From Flavobacterium sp. Sd200 (lineage in GTDB: Bacteria > Bacteroidota > Bacteroidia > Flavobacteriales > Flavobacteriaceae): 64,000 bases of DNA. Below the pieces are notes generated by a model, which saw nothing but the letters and a program-made list of their open reading frames with translations, did not search any database and was not told where the DNA came from. Below, in pieces: positions 54,815 to 63,506 of this stretch (its first letter is position 1; each line of letters begins with the position of its first letter). Position numbers and translations under genes: made by a program. The stretch covers positions 806,001-870,000 of the forward strand of contig NZ_WUMN01000001.1 in assembly GCF_009826935.1 (NCBI RefSeq). The letters are read 5' to 3'.

Positions 54815-56344
54815 ATGCAAGCCGAAGAAGAAGGAGAAAGGAAAGAGTTATATAATTATCAGCAGGAAGACATTGACGCCATTTTTAGAAAATTTGAGGG
54901 CAAACCGGATAACTACCATTTACTGTATCAATTACCTACAGGGGGCGGTAAAACCGTTATTTTTTCTGAAATAGCCCGACGATTTATTGAAAAATACAAC
55001 CGTAAGGTTCTTGTACTAACCCACAGGATAGAATTAAGCAAGCAAACATCGGCCATGCTGAAAAGCTTTGGCGTAAAAAACACTATTATAGACAGTAATG
55101 TAAAAGAACTGCCTTATGATAACGATTTTGAGTGCTATGTTGCTATGGTCGAAACGCTTAATAACCGTCTTAAAGATAAAAAATTCCACATGGATTATGT
55201 GGGGCTTGTAATTGTAGATGAGGCGCATTATAATAGTTTCCGCAAGCTGTTTACTTATTTTAAAAATTCACTTTTTCTTGGGGTTACCGCAACTCCTTTA
55301 AGCTCTAATATAGAGCTGCCAATGTATGAAACTTATGACGAGCTTATTACGGGCGAGCCTATAAAATCGCTTATAGATAAAGGCTTTTTGGCTAACGCAG
55401 CTATGTATGGTTATGATGTAGAGCTTACTTCGCTAAAACTTGGCATCAACGGAGATTATACTGTAGCTTCTTCAGATGAATTATATTCGCGCGTAGCTAT
55501 GCAGGACTTGCTGCTGCAAAGTTATGTTTCGCGTTCTATGGGTAAAAAAACGCTTATATTCAATAACGGTATCAATACATCATTGTATGTATATGAAACC
55601 TTTAGGGCGGCAGGTTTTCCTATAAAACACCTTGACAATAAAACGCCCGATGTTGAACGCAAAAAAATACTGTCGTGGTTTAAAAAAACACCTGATGCTA
55701 TACTTACATCGGTATCAATATTAACCACAGGTTTTGATGAGCCTACGGTAGAAACCATAATACTTAACCGTGCTACACGTTCTTTAACCCTTTATTTCCA
55801 AATGATAGGACGAGGCTCGCGCAAGCTGCCTGAAAAGGACTATTTTACAGTTATAGATCTTGGTAACAATGCCCAGCGCTTTGGCTTGTGGAGCGACCCT
55901 ATTGACTGGCAGTATATTTTTAAAAATCCGGATCAGTTTTTAGATAACATCCGTACCGATGCTGAGATTGAGAGCCATCATGTGTATGTAATGCCTGATG
56001 ATCTTAGGGAGCGTTTTGCAAAAAGTACTACTATTACTTTTGATGTAGAAGAAGAGTTTAGGATAGCGGCAGATCAAAAAGAAAAGCCCAAAGCTGTTAT
56101 AGATAAATCTATAGAGCAGCATGCGGTAATGTGTATTGTAAACAGTGAGAGCATTAATGAGGCTCGAAAACTTGCCAAAGAACTCGAACCGGATATAGAA
56201 TATCGGGTAAAGCAATACTCTAAACTGCTGTCTAAAACTACTAAAAATTACAGGGAGTGGCTTATTGACGATTACAAGAACCGCCTGAACATAAGCATTG
56301 GGCGCTTGTTTATAAAATATCAAAACTTTGACGACGACGAGTAG
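54815..56344 (+). CDS. DEAD/DEAH-box (superfamily 2) helicase
   Basis: 509 residues. Walker A LPTGGGKT (about 45-52), DEAH box VIVDEAH (about 134-140), motif III VTATP, and the second RecA domain with motifs TTGFDEPTVE and QMIGRGSRK. The layout resembles restriction-type/XPB-like helicases of this phylum. It unwinds or translocates on nucleic acid using ATP; the pathway is unknown. No restriction or methylase genes adjoin it, and the next gene (DUF763) converges after 12 bp. Confidence 0.9.
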   Translation: MQAEEEGERKELYNYQQEDIDAIFRKFEGKPDNYHLLYQLPTGGGKTVIFSEIARRFIEKYNRKVLVLTHRIELSKQTSAMLKSFGVKNTIIDSNVKELPYDNDFECYVAMVETLNNRLKDKKFHMDYVGLVIVDEAHYNSFRKLFTYFKNSLFLGVTATPLSSNIELPMYETYDELITGEPIKSLIDKGFLANAAMYGYDVELTSLKLGINGDYTVASSDELYSRVAMQDLLLQSYVSRSMGKKTLIFNNGINTSLYVYETFRAAGFPIKHLDNKTPDVERKKILSWFKKTPDAILTSVSILTTGFDEPTVETIILNRATRSLTLYFQMIGRGSRKLPEKDYFTVIDLGNNAQRFGLWSDPIDWQYIFKNPDQFLDNIRTDAEIESHHVYVMPDDLRERFAKSTTITFDVEEEFRIAADQKEKPKAVIDKSIEQHAVMCIVNSESINEARKLAKELEPDIEYRVKQYSKLLSKTTKNYREWLIDDYKNRLNISIGRLFIKYQNFDDDE

Positions 56345-56356
56345 AAGATCGATAAT

Positions 56357-57580
56357 CTAAAAAAGCTTTAACTGATTGCTGTCCCCCTTAGGTTTGTTGC
56401 TTTTAGGGGGCTTGGCTTCGCCAAAAATAGTTCTTCCTCCATATTTGTATGATTCGCTACGTTCTTTTTGTACAAGAGCATCAAAGTTAGTGTTGGGAGT
56501 AAAGTCTTTTTCTGCATTCCTTGCAATTTCTGAGAGTTTTTGTATTGCATACAGTTTATCTGTGTTGCCAATTTTAGCCCTGTTAATGGCTGTTTGCAGT
56601 GTTGTAATGGTTTCGTCGAAAACATTTACAGGAACAGGAAACGGATGCCCGTCTTTACCTCCATGTGCAAAAGAAAATCTGGCCGGGTCGTCAAAACGGG
56701 TAGGTGTGCCGTAAATTACCTCACTAACTAAAGCTAACGATTGTATAGTTCTTGGTCCCATTCCCTTTAACATTAGCAGGTCTTCAAAATCTTCAGGCTG
56801 GTTTTCATGAGCCATCCATAGCATAGCACCCAATCGTTTCATGTTTACATCTTTCATCCTTACATCATGGTGGTTAGGCATTACGAGATGATTGATCTCC
56901 CTGAGCATTCTTTCAGGATGTTCATTTACAATGAGTAACGATTTTTGGCGCGTATCTTCGGCGGTTGCTGCTGTAAGGTTGAGTATTTGCCCCTGATTTT
57001 GTCCGTAAATAAAAGTATGCGGTTCGTTTACAAAAGATATAACATCTTTGCTGTGCCAATGATACCTGCGTGCTGTGCCTGTATAATTGTTCATTCCCTG
57101 CTGGATAACACACCAATCTCCCTTAGCGTTTACTATAAAATTATGCTGATAGAGCTGAAACCCGTCTTGTATGGCAGTATTGTCTATTTTGGCGGTAAGT
57201 TTGCTCAGCCTGGCAAGTTCTAACCCATTAAGTCCGGTGCGGTTGCCCACTACCATAAGTTCATCGGGAGTTTTGGTCGAATGTTTGCCTTTGCCCCCGC
57301 AAATGTAAATACCCAGCTCTTTGGCATGCGGGTTTACAGATCGTTTTAATGCACCAAGCACTGATGTTGTAATGCCCGATGAGTGCCAGTCCATACCCAT
57401 AACCGCCCCAAAGCTTTGAAACCAAAAAGGATTTGCCAGTTTGCTTATAACCTGTTCTGTAGAAAACTCCATTGCAATGGTCTCTACAATGGCGAGGCCT
57501 AACTTTGCCATCCTTTCCGAAAGCCAAAGGGGTACATGTCCTCCGTGCAGCGGTAAATCAGCAGAGCCGGAACGTTTCAT
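56357..57580 (-). CDS. DUF763 family protein
   Basis: 407 residues matching DUF763 from the start (MKRSGSADLPLHGGHVPLWLSERM) through ICGGKGKHSTKTPDE, RRYHWHSKDVISFVNEPH and GMGPRTIQSLALVSEVIYG. The LLMLKGMGPRTIQSLAL part looks like a helix-hairpin-helix motif, which suggests DNA binding. The family has no established function. It ends 12 bp from the helicase stop on the opposite strand. A promoter is visible at 57610-57640. Confidence 0.88.
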   Translation of the reverse strand: MKRSGSADLPLHGGHVPLWLSERMAKLGLAIVETIAMEFSTEQVISKLANPFWFQSFGAVMGMDWHSSGITTSVLGALKRSVNPHAKELGIYICGGKGKHSTKTPDELMVVGNRTGLNGLELARLSKLTAKIDNTAIQDGFQLYQHNFIVNAKGDWCVIQQGMNNYTGTARRYHWHSKDVISFVNEPHTFIYGQNQGQILNLTAATAEDTRQKSLLIVNEHPERMLREINHLVMPNHHDVRMKDVNMKRLGAMLWMAHENQPEDFEDLLMLKGMGPRTIQSLALVSEVIYGTPTRFDDPARFSFAHGGKDGHPFPVPVNVFDETITTLQTAINRAKIGNTDKLYAIQKLSEIARNAEKDFTPNTNFDALVQKERSESYKYGGRTIFGEAKPPKSNKPKGDSNQLKLF

Positions 57581-57609
57581 CTTAGAGTTTTTTTTGAGAA
57601 GTACTTTTA

Positions 57610-57640
57610 CAAAATTACATTATAAAAGGCTCAAAGCAAA
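57610..57640 (-). promoter_or_regulatory. Candidate promoter of the DUF763 gene
   Basis: On the minus strand a TTG (57637-57639) is followed by a 19-bp spacer and TAATTTTG (57610-57617). This matches the Bacteroidota TTG/TAnnTTTG arrangement, 30 bp before the ATG. Confidence 0.55.
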
Positions 57641-57711
57641 ATGCGTTAAAGTGCGTGCTTTTTAACTATTTTTGAAACAGTCTAAAATTATTACCTACTA
57701 ATACAAACCGT

Positions 57712-59289
57712 ATGCTGCACGATTTCCCTTTTTATTTAGGCATTATTGCAATTATATTGCTAATTATAATGCTGGCCGAAAAAATAAAAGTTGCATATCC
57801 TGTTTTACTCGTTTTAGCCGGGCTGGCAATAAGCTTTATACCAGGTATCCCTACACTGCATATAGAGGCAGAGCTTATATTCATAATATTCCTGCCTCCT
57901 TTACTTTATGAAGCATCGTGGTCTATATCCTGGAAAGAGCTTTGGAAATGGCGACGTATAATAACAAGTTTTGCCTTTTTAGTGGTCTTTTTTACCGCTT
58001 TTTCGGTAGCATTGGTGGCTAATTATTTTATACCGGGGTTTTCTTTGGCGTTAGGATTTTTACTTGGAGGCATTGTATCTCCGCCTGATGCTGTAAGTGC
58101 AGGAGCAATATTGAAATTTGTAAAAGTACCCAGGCGATTTTCTTCTATTTTAGAGGGAGAAAGCCTGCTTAACGACGCTTCGTCATTAATTATTTTCAGG
58201 TTTGCACTGATAGCTGTTGCAACAGGACAGTTTGTGTGGCACGAAGCCGCAGCAAGCTTTGTTTGGATGGTTGTTGGCGGTGCAGGCATTGGTGTGGCAA
58301 TAGGTTGGCTTATCATGAAAATTCATAAATACTTGCCTACAAATGCCAACATAGATATTATTCTGACTTTGATAACACCTTATGTTATGTATATAGCTGC
58401 AGAGGAAGTACACAGTAGTGGAGTGCTTGCAGTGGTTAGCGGTGGTTTACTGCTTTCTAATAAAAGGCTTTGGTTTCTTAGTAGTACGGTTAGACTCAAG
58501 AGCGTAAATGTTTGGGAGAGCCTTTGTTTCTTACTCAACGGTTTAGTGTTTATGCTTATTGGGCTCGACCTGCCCGAAATTACTGCCGGGTTGGGTACTG
58601 TGAGTGTCTCTACAGCAATAGGCTATGGCCTGTTGATTACATTGGTACTGGTTGTTGCAAGAATGCTGTCTACATATGCGGCTGTAGTTATAACGCTTAT
58701 TGCCCGAAATTATATAACCGTTGCCGATACCCGCAGCCCCGGTTTCAAAGCTCCTGTATTGCTGGGGTGGGCTGGTATGCGTGGCGTGGTTTCGTTAGCG
58801 GCAGCATTATCTATACCTGTACAACTGGCTGATGGCACTGATTTTCCTCAAAGAAACCTGATATTATTTATAACTTTCGTGGTTATACTTACTACATTGT
58901 TGGTGCAGGGGTTAACATTGCCATGGCTTATTAGCAAGATAGATATGCCTGATCCTGATTTTGTGAAACCGGAAGAAGAGGTTTATAACGCAATCAGGGT
59001 ACATCTTGCCCGACACGGCCTGAAAAGCCTAAAAGAGAATTATGGCAGCAAGCTTGAAAATGAAACAGTATTGCAACAAATAGCTCTCAAATGGGAGAGT
59101 GCCTGTGATATGGATGAAAATGAGAACATGGCCTTTTCTGAAGAAAATAAAGCCATATATCTTGATGTGCTCAATAAGCAGAGGGAATGGCTTCTTAATA
59201 AAAATAACAGTACAGAGATCGATGAAGAAATCATACGCAGACATCTTTTATATCTTGATCTTGAAGAAGAGAGGCTTACTTTGTTGTAA
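57712..59289 (+). CDS. Na+/H+ antiporter of the CPA1/NhaP type
   Basis: 525 residues with about twelve hydrophobic helices and the CPA1 core SPPDAVSAGAILKFVKVPRRFSSILEGESLLNDASSLI (ion-binding Asp in the N-D pair) and WAGMRGVVSLAAALSIP. A cytoplasmic tail of ~120 residues (from about 405) ends the protein. It exchanges protons for sodium or similar cations at the inner membrane. It is a single gene, with the AraC gene 53 bp downstream under its own promoter. Confidence 0.92.
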   Translation: MLHDFPFYLGIIAIILLIIMLAEKIKVAYPVLLVLAGLAISFIPGIPTLHIEAELIFIIFLPPLLYEASWSISWKELWKWRRIITSFAFLVVFFTAFSVALVANYFIPGFSLALGFLLGGIVSPPDAVSAGAILKFVKVPRRFSSILEGESLLNDASSLIIFRFALIAVATGQFVWHEAAASFVWMVVGGAGIGVAIGWLIMKIHKYLPTNANIDIILTLITPYVMYIAAEEVHSSGVLAVVSGGLLLSNKRLWFLSSTVRLKSVNVWESLCFLLNGLVFMLIGLDLPEITAGLGTVSVSTAIGYGLLITLVLVVARMLSTYAAVVITLIARNYITVADTRSPGFKAPVLLGWAGMRGVVSLAAALSIPVQLADGTDFPQRNLILFITFVVILTTLLVQGLTLPWLISKIDMPDPDFVKPEEEVYNAIRVHLARHGLKSLKENYGSKLENETVLQQIALKWESACDMDENENMAFSEENKAIYLDVLNKQREWLLNKNNSTEIDEEIIRRHLLYLDLEEERLTLL

Positions 59290-59316
59290 TTGTTTTGTTT
59301 GATTATCTTAACTTTG
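59284..59316 (+). promoter_or_regulatory. Candidate promoter of the second AraC gene
   Basis: TTG (59284-59286), a 22-bp spacer, and TAACTTTG (59309-59316), within the spacing of the Bacteroidota consensus and 27 bp before the ATG at 59343. It overlaps the end of the antiporter gene. Confidence 0.55.
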
Positions 59317-59342
59317 CATAGTTTTAAAACAAATTAAAGTAT

Positions 59343-60194
59343 ATGCAGGGTATTAATGCCACCGACTCAAAGTTAAAAGGGTTTAATGTATATGAGGTAA
59401 ATAATGCTATTGCAAAAGGAACGCCTACTTACAACCGCCGGGACTTTTATAAAATATCCATAAGTACAGGAAGCAACACAATTCATTATGCTGATAAAGG
59501 AATTGATGTTGATGGGACTATTTTGTTTTTTGGTAATCCGTATATCCCTTATTCCTGGGAAATGAAAGACCCCGATTTTTATGGTTTCGCGTGTGTGTTT
59601 ACCGAAGATTTTTTTAGAGGTCAGGCTCGTACAGAAAGCCTTCAGGAATCGCCTTTATTTAAAATTGGCGGCACACCGGTGTTTAAACTAAATGATGAAC
59701 AAAAAGAGTTTATAACTTTTATGTTCAGGAGGATGACCGAAGAACAAAACACTGATTATGCTTTTAAAGATGAATTGATGCGTAATTATTTGGGGCTTAT
59801 AATACATGAAGCTTTAAAGATGCGTCCGTCCGAAGATTTCTTTGTTCATAAAAATGCCTCTTCACGCATTACATCATTGTTCTTAGAGCTTTTAGAGCGC
59901 CAGTTCCCTATAGAAACCAAAGAAACACCACTGCGATTAAAAACCCCTCAGGACTATGCACAGCATCTGTCGGTCCATGTAAATCATTTAAACCGCTCTG
60001 TAAAAGAAATTACGGGCAGGCCTACCACGACACATATTTCTGAGAGGATAGTAAACGAAGCAAAGGCACTTTTACAGCATACTGACTGGAGCGTTGCCGA
60101 TGTGGCTTATTCGTTGGGATTTGAATACCCAAGCTATTTCAATAACTATTTTAAAAGGATAACGGGTACCATTCCAAAGGCGGTAAGGGGATAA
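59343..60194 (+). CDS. AraC family transcriptional regulator
   Basis: 283 residues. A cupin-like sensor half (YKISISTGSNTIHYADKGIDVDGTILFFGNPYIPYSWE) precedes the AraC double helix-turn-helix (about 195-283: TPQDYAQHLSVHVNHLNRSVKEITGRPTTTHISERIVNEAKALLQHTDWSVADVAYSLGFEYPSYFNNYFKRITGTIP). It may regulate the adjacent cupin gene, which follows 90 bp downstream. Confidence 0.9.
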   Translation: MQGINATDSKLKGFNVYEVNNAIAKGTPTYNRRDFYKISISTGSNTIHYADKGIDVDGTILFFGNPYIPYSWEMKDPDFYGFACVFTEDFFRGQARTESLQESPLFKIGGTPVFKLNDEQKEFITFMFRRMTEEQNTDYAFKDELMRNYLGLIIHEALKMRPSEDFFVHKNASSRITSLFLELLERQFPIETKETPLRLKTPQDYAQHLSVHVNHLNRSVKEITGRPTTTHISERIVNEAKALLQHTDWSVADVAYSLGFEYPSYFNNYFKRITGTIPKAVRG

Positions 60195-60255
60195 ATTGTT
60201 TCAATTTCATAATTTCCTGTTTGATATTCGTTATTTTTATAATGGTATATGGCTA

Positions 60256-60263
60256 TACATTTG
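60256..60263 (+). promoter_or_regulatory. Candidate -7 box of the cupin gene
   Basis: TACATTTG (TAnnTTTG) ends 20 bp before the ATG at 60284. It lacks a clear -33 TTG at normal spacing, which may point to activator control. Confidence 0.45.
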
Positions 60264-60283
60264 TATTCTAAAAAACTATAGCC

Positions 60284-60697
60284 ATGATTAATCCAACTGC
60301 AAAAAAACTGAAACCAGAATATGGTGTAGAGCATCCTATGCCACAACAGTACCTTACCGGAAATGCATGGGTAAAAGTGCTGTTTACTGATAATTATACA
60401 AATAACAGTATTGTAAAAAGCTATTCTTTTGAGCCGGGTGCCCGCAACAACTGGCACACACACATTGGGCTGCAAATGCTTATTGTTACAGAAGGTAAAG
60501 GGCTTTATCAGGAAAAAGGCAAGCCTATACAGGAATTACAGGTTGGCAGTGTAGTAACTGTTTTGCCTGGTGTGCCCCATTGGTACGGGGCTTCGCCTAA
60601 CAGCCATTTTAAGCATCTTGCTATAATTACCGAACTTGATTATGCCAAAATGGAATGGTTAGATAAGGTTACGGAAGAAGAATATAATGGTATTTAA
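60284..60697 (+). CDS. Cupin-domain protein
   Basis: 137 residues of single-cupin type. Motif 1 is NNWHTHIGLQMLIVTEGKGLYQEKGKP with two histidines; motif 2 is PGVPHWYGASPNSHFKHLA. It binds a metal ion and is probably cytoplasmic (no signal peptide). The family includes carboxymuconolactone-decarboxylase-linked cupins of unknown role. It lies directly after the AraC gene, a pairing seen often with small quinone- or aldehyde-related genes. Confidence 0.85.
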   Translation: MINPTAKKLKPEYGVEHPMPQQYLTGNAWVKVLFTDNYTNNSIVKSYSFEPGARNNWHTHIGLQMLIVTEGKGLYQEKGKPIQELQVGSVVTVLPGVPHWYGASPNSHFKHLAIITELDYAKMEWLDKVTEEEYNGI

Positions 60698-60756
60698 AAG
60701 CAGGTATTAATATTTCTTAAATGATTATTTTAGCATACTCCTTTAATAATCTTTAT

Positions 60757-61242
60757 ATGAAATATTGCTTAGCTAGCTTATTGCTGTTTCTTACAATTCA
60801 AACTAATGCCCAGGTTGATAAAGAATTATATTTAACTGCCCAAAAAATGGATAGCCTTTTGTTTGCCGAGGGGTTTAATAAGTGCAATTATAAAATACTT
60901 GACCAAATTCTTGCAGACGACCTCGAGTTTTATCATGACAAAGGAGGCATTAAAAACAAAAAGGAATTTATTGACGCCACAAGAAATAATATTTGCAACA
61001 GTCCGAATGGTAAAATAACCCGTGAGGTGGTTAAGGGCAGTACCGAAGTTTATCCTCTTGAAAAAAATGGGAAAATTTATGGTTTTTTGCAAAACGGACT
61101 GCATGAGTTCTATATTCAGGAACCCGGTAAAAAGCTATATAAAACAGGCAGGGCAAAATTTAGTTGCCTTTGGTTGTTGGCTACTAATGGAAGCTGGAAA
61201 CTAAAGCGGGTCTTTAGTTACGACCACCAGGCATCTGAATAA
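60757..61242 (+). CDS. Exported NTF2-like (DUF4440) protein
   Basis: 161 residues from ATG 60757 with signal peptide MKYCLASLLLFLTIQTNAQ. The NTF2-like fold is seen in LDQILADDLEFYHDKGGIKNKKEFIDATRNNI and later AKFSCLWLLATNGSWKLKRVFSYDHQ. The function is unknown. An in-frame ATG at 60721 would add twelve residues before the signal peptide and is less likely. It is followed by a strong terminator. Confidence 0.85.
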   Translation: MKYCLASLLLFLTIQTNAQVDKELYLTAQKMDSLLFAEGFNKCNYKILDQILADDLEFYHDKGGIKNKKEFIDATRNNICNSPNGKITREVVKGSTEVYPLEKNGKIYGFLQNGLHEFYIQEPGKKLYKTGRAKFSCLWLLATNGSWKLKRVFSYDHQASE

Positions 61243-61247
61243 ATATA

Positions 61248-61279
61248 AAAAGCTGCCGGATTTGATTTCGGCAGCTTTT
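61248..61279. terminator. Bidirectional terminator between the NTF2-like gene and the serA-like gene
   Basis: An 11-bp stem (AAAAGCTGCCG/CGGCAGCTTTT) with a 10-nt loop between two convergent genes. Confidence 0.85.
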
Positions 61280-61302
61280 CGTGATTTATATAATCAGTGT
61301 TT

Positions 61303-62265
61303 TTAAACCTCAGTTTTCAACAGGCTTGATATTTGGTCAGCAAGTTCTGTACCTATACGGTCCTGTGCTTCGAGTGTAGCAGCACCAATATGTGGCGTTA
61401 ATGAAACTTTCGGGTGCATTAATACCTGTACAGCCGGTGTTGGTTCATTTTCAAATACATCAAGACCCGCAAAAGCAACTTTGCCGCTGTCTAAAGCATC
61501 AATAAGCGCTACTTCGTTAATCACACCACCACGGGATGCATTAACAATACCCACACCGTCTTTAAGTGCCTCAAACTCTTCTTTATCTAAAACATAACCG
61601 CCGTCCTGTGCAGGAACGTGAAGCGTTAAAAAATCAGCATGCTTAAATACGTCTTCAAGAGGTTCTGTAACTATATCTACATTAATGAACTGACCATTGT
61701 AAAAATCTACTTTAATCTCAGCACTGCCTACAAATTTATCGGCTGCAATAACTTTCATGCCAAGACCCAGTGCTACTTTGGCAACAGAGCGACCAATACG
61801 GCCAAAGCCAATAATGCCCAGTGTTTTGCCACGTAGTTCGATACCGTTGGCATATGCCTTTTTAAGCCCTTCAAAATTACTGTCGCCTTCAAGGGGCATG
61901 TTCCGGTTAGCATCATACAGAAAACGTACACCGCTAAATAAATGAGCAAAAACAAGTTCTGCCACCGAGTCTGATGATGATGCCGGGGTGTTGATAACAT
62001 GCACGCCTTTTTCGCGGGCATATTCCACATCAATATTGTCCATACCCACACCGCCACGGCCAATAATTTTAAGTCCGGGGCAGGCATCAATAATATCCTT
62101 GCGAACTTTTGTAGCACTGCGCACTAACAATACAGCTACATTATTGGTATTAATATAATTGGCAACCTGCTCCTGTGCCACTTTGGTTGTTATAACTTCA
62201 AATCCGGCATCTTCAAGAGCTATGATTCCGCTTTTAGAAATACCGTCGTTTGCTAATACTTTCAT
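61303..62265 (-). CDS. serA: D-2-hydroxyacid dehydrogenase (3-phosphoglycerate dehydrogenase-like)
   Basis: 320 residues, the short form without an ACT domain. NAD-binding motif GFGRIG (153-158), catalytic R245 (NASRGGVINE), E274 (FENEP) and H292 (PHIGAA). It oxidises 3-phosphoglycerate to phosphohydroxypyruvate as the first step of serine synthesis; the name rests on the adjacent serC. The two genes are separated by 88 bp and probably transcribed together. Confidence 0.85.
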   Translation of the reverse strand: MKVLANDGISKSGIIALEDAGFEVITTKVAQEQVANYINTNNVAVLLVRSATKVRKDIIDACPGLKIIGRGGVGMDNIDVEYAREKGVHVINTPASSSDSVAELVFAHLFSGVRFLYDANRNMPLEGDSNFEGLKKAYANGIELRGKTLGIIGFGRIGRSVAKVALGLGMKVIAADKFVGSAEIKVDFYNGQFINVDIVTEPLEDVFKHADFLTLHVPAQDGGYVLDKEEFEALKDGVGIVNASRGGVINEVALIDALDSGKVAFAGLDVFENEPTPAVQVLMHPKVSLTPHIGAATLEAQDRIGTELADQISSLLKTEV

Positions 62266-62353
62266 TCTTTAATATTTAAAGATTTAATGATTGAAAAATT
62301 TAAAAATGTTTTGAGAACCAATATGTGACCTCATCACTGAAAACTGTAACTGC

Positions 62354-63427
62354 TTACTGAATACTTTTTTCAAGTTCCTGCATTACATCTACAAGCACCT
62401 GTACACTTTCTATAGGCATGGCGTTGTAAATAGAAGCTCTGTATCCACCAACCGAACGATGTCCGGGAAGTCCGCTTATTCCGGCAGCTTTCCACATTTT
62501 GTCAAACTGCTCGGTGTGTTCTTCGTTTTTAAGTAAAAAGCAAACGTTCATTTTAGAGCGATCTTCAGTTTTAGCAGTACCCACAAATAGAGGGTTACGA
62601 TCTATTTCATCGTAAAGCAATTCGGCTTTTGCACTGTTGCGTTTTTCGGCAGCTTCTATACCGCCGTTATCCTTAAGCCATTGTAGTGTAAGATATGAAG
62701 TATACACAGCAAAAACCGGAGGCGTGTTATACATACTTTCTTTGTCAACATGCTGTTTGTAATCCAGCATAGATGGTATTGTCCTGCCTGTTTTGCCAAG
62801 CAGCTCTTCTTTAATAACTACAAGGGTTGCACCTGCAGGCCCCATGTTTTTTTGTGCCCCTGCATAAATAAGCCCAAATTTTGAAAAATCGATCTGGCGG
62901 GAAAAAATATCCGAGCTCATATCGCAAACCAATGGTATATCTGTTTCAGGAAATTCCTGTATCTGTGTGCCAAAAATGGTATTGTTGCTTGTACAGTGAA
63001 AATAATCCGCATCCGCCGGAATGGCATATCCTTTCGGTATATTATTGTAATTATCAGCCTTAGATGATGCCACAATTACAGTTTCTCCAAAAAACTTAGC
63101 TTCTTTTATTGCTGCTGCTGCCCATGTTCCTGTATCAAGATAAGCGGCCTTGCCACCATCTTTAAGCAGGTTGTATGGTATTCTTGCAAACTCAAGGCTT
63201 GCACCACCACCAAGAAAAAGTACCTGATAGCCTTTGCCTGTAAGTCCCATTAGCTCTAATACTAGTGCACGGGCCTCGTCCATTACGGCTACAAAATCTT
63301 TGCTGCGATGCGATATTTCAAGTATTGAAAGTCCGGAGTTGTTGAAGTTTAAAACTGCCTGTGCGGCTTTGTCAAATACTTCTTGTGGCAGGATAGATGG
63401 TCCTGCGCTAAAATTGTGTTTTTTCAT
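62354..63427 (-). CDS. serC: 3-phosphoserine/phosphohydroxythreonine aminotransferase
   Basis: 357 residues of the fold type I PLP family. The N-terminus KKHNFSAGPSILPQEV and FLGGGASLEF bind substrate and phosphate. D169 (VCDMSSD) contacts the PLP ring and the Schiff-base lysine is K193 in AGAQKNMGPAG. The tail GHRSVGGYRASIYNA binds the phosphate. It makes phosphoserine from phosphohydroxypyruvate and glutamate, and also serves pyridoxine synthesis. Confidence 0.95.
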   Translation of the reverse strand: MKKHNFSAGPSILPQEVFDKAAQAVLNFNNSGLSILEISHRSKDFVAVMDEARALVLELMGLTGKGYQVLFLGGGASLEFARIPYNLLKDGGKAAYLDTGTWAAAAIKEAKFFGETVIVASSKADNYNNIPKGYAIPADADYFHCTSNNTIFGTQIQEFPETDIPLVCDMSSDIFSRQIDFSKFGLIYAGAQKNMGPAGATLVVIKEELLGKTGRTIPSMLDYKQHVDKESMYNTPPVFAVYTSYLTLQWLKDNGGIEAAEKRNSAKAELLYDEIDRNPLFVGTAKTEDRSKMNVCFLLKNEEHTEQFDKMWKAAGISGLPGHRSVGGYRASIYNAMPIESVQVLVDVMQELEKSIQ

Positions 63428-63506
63428 TGTGTTGCGGTTCTTGAAAGTGATGCAAATTTCTTAATAATAGACAGAATAACAGCAATTAATTTTATAAAAA
63501 TTTCGA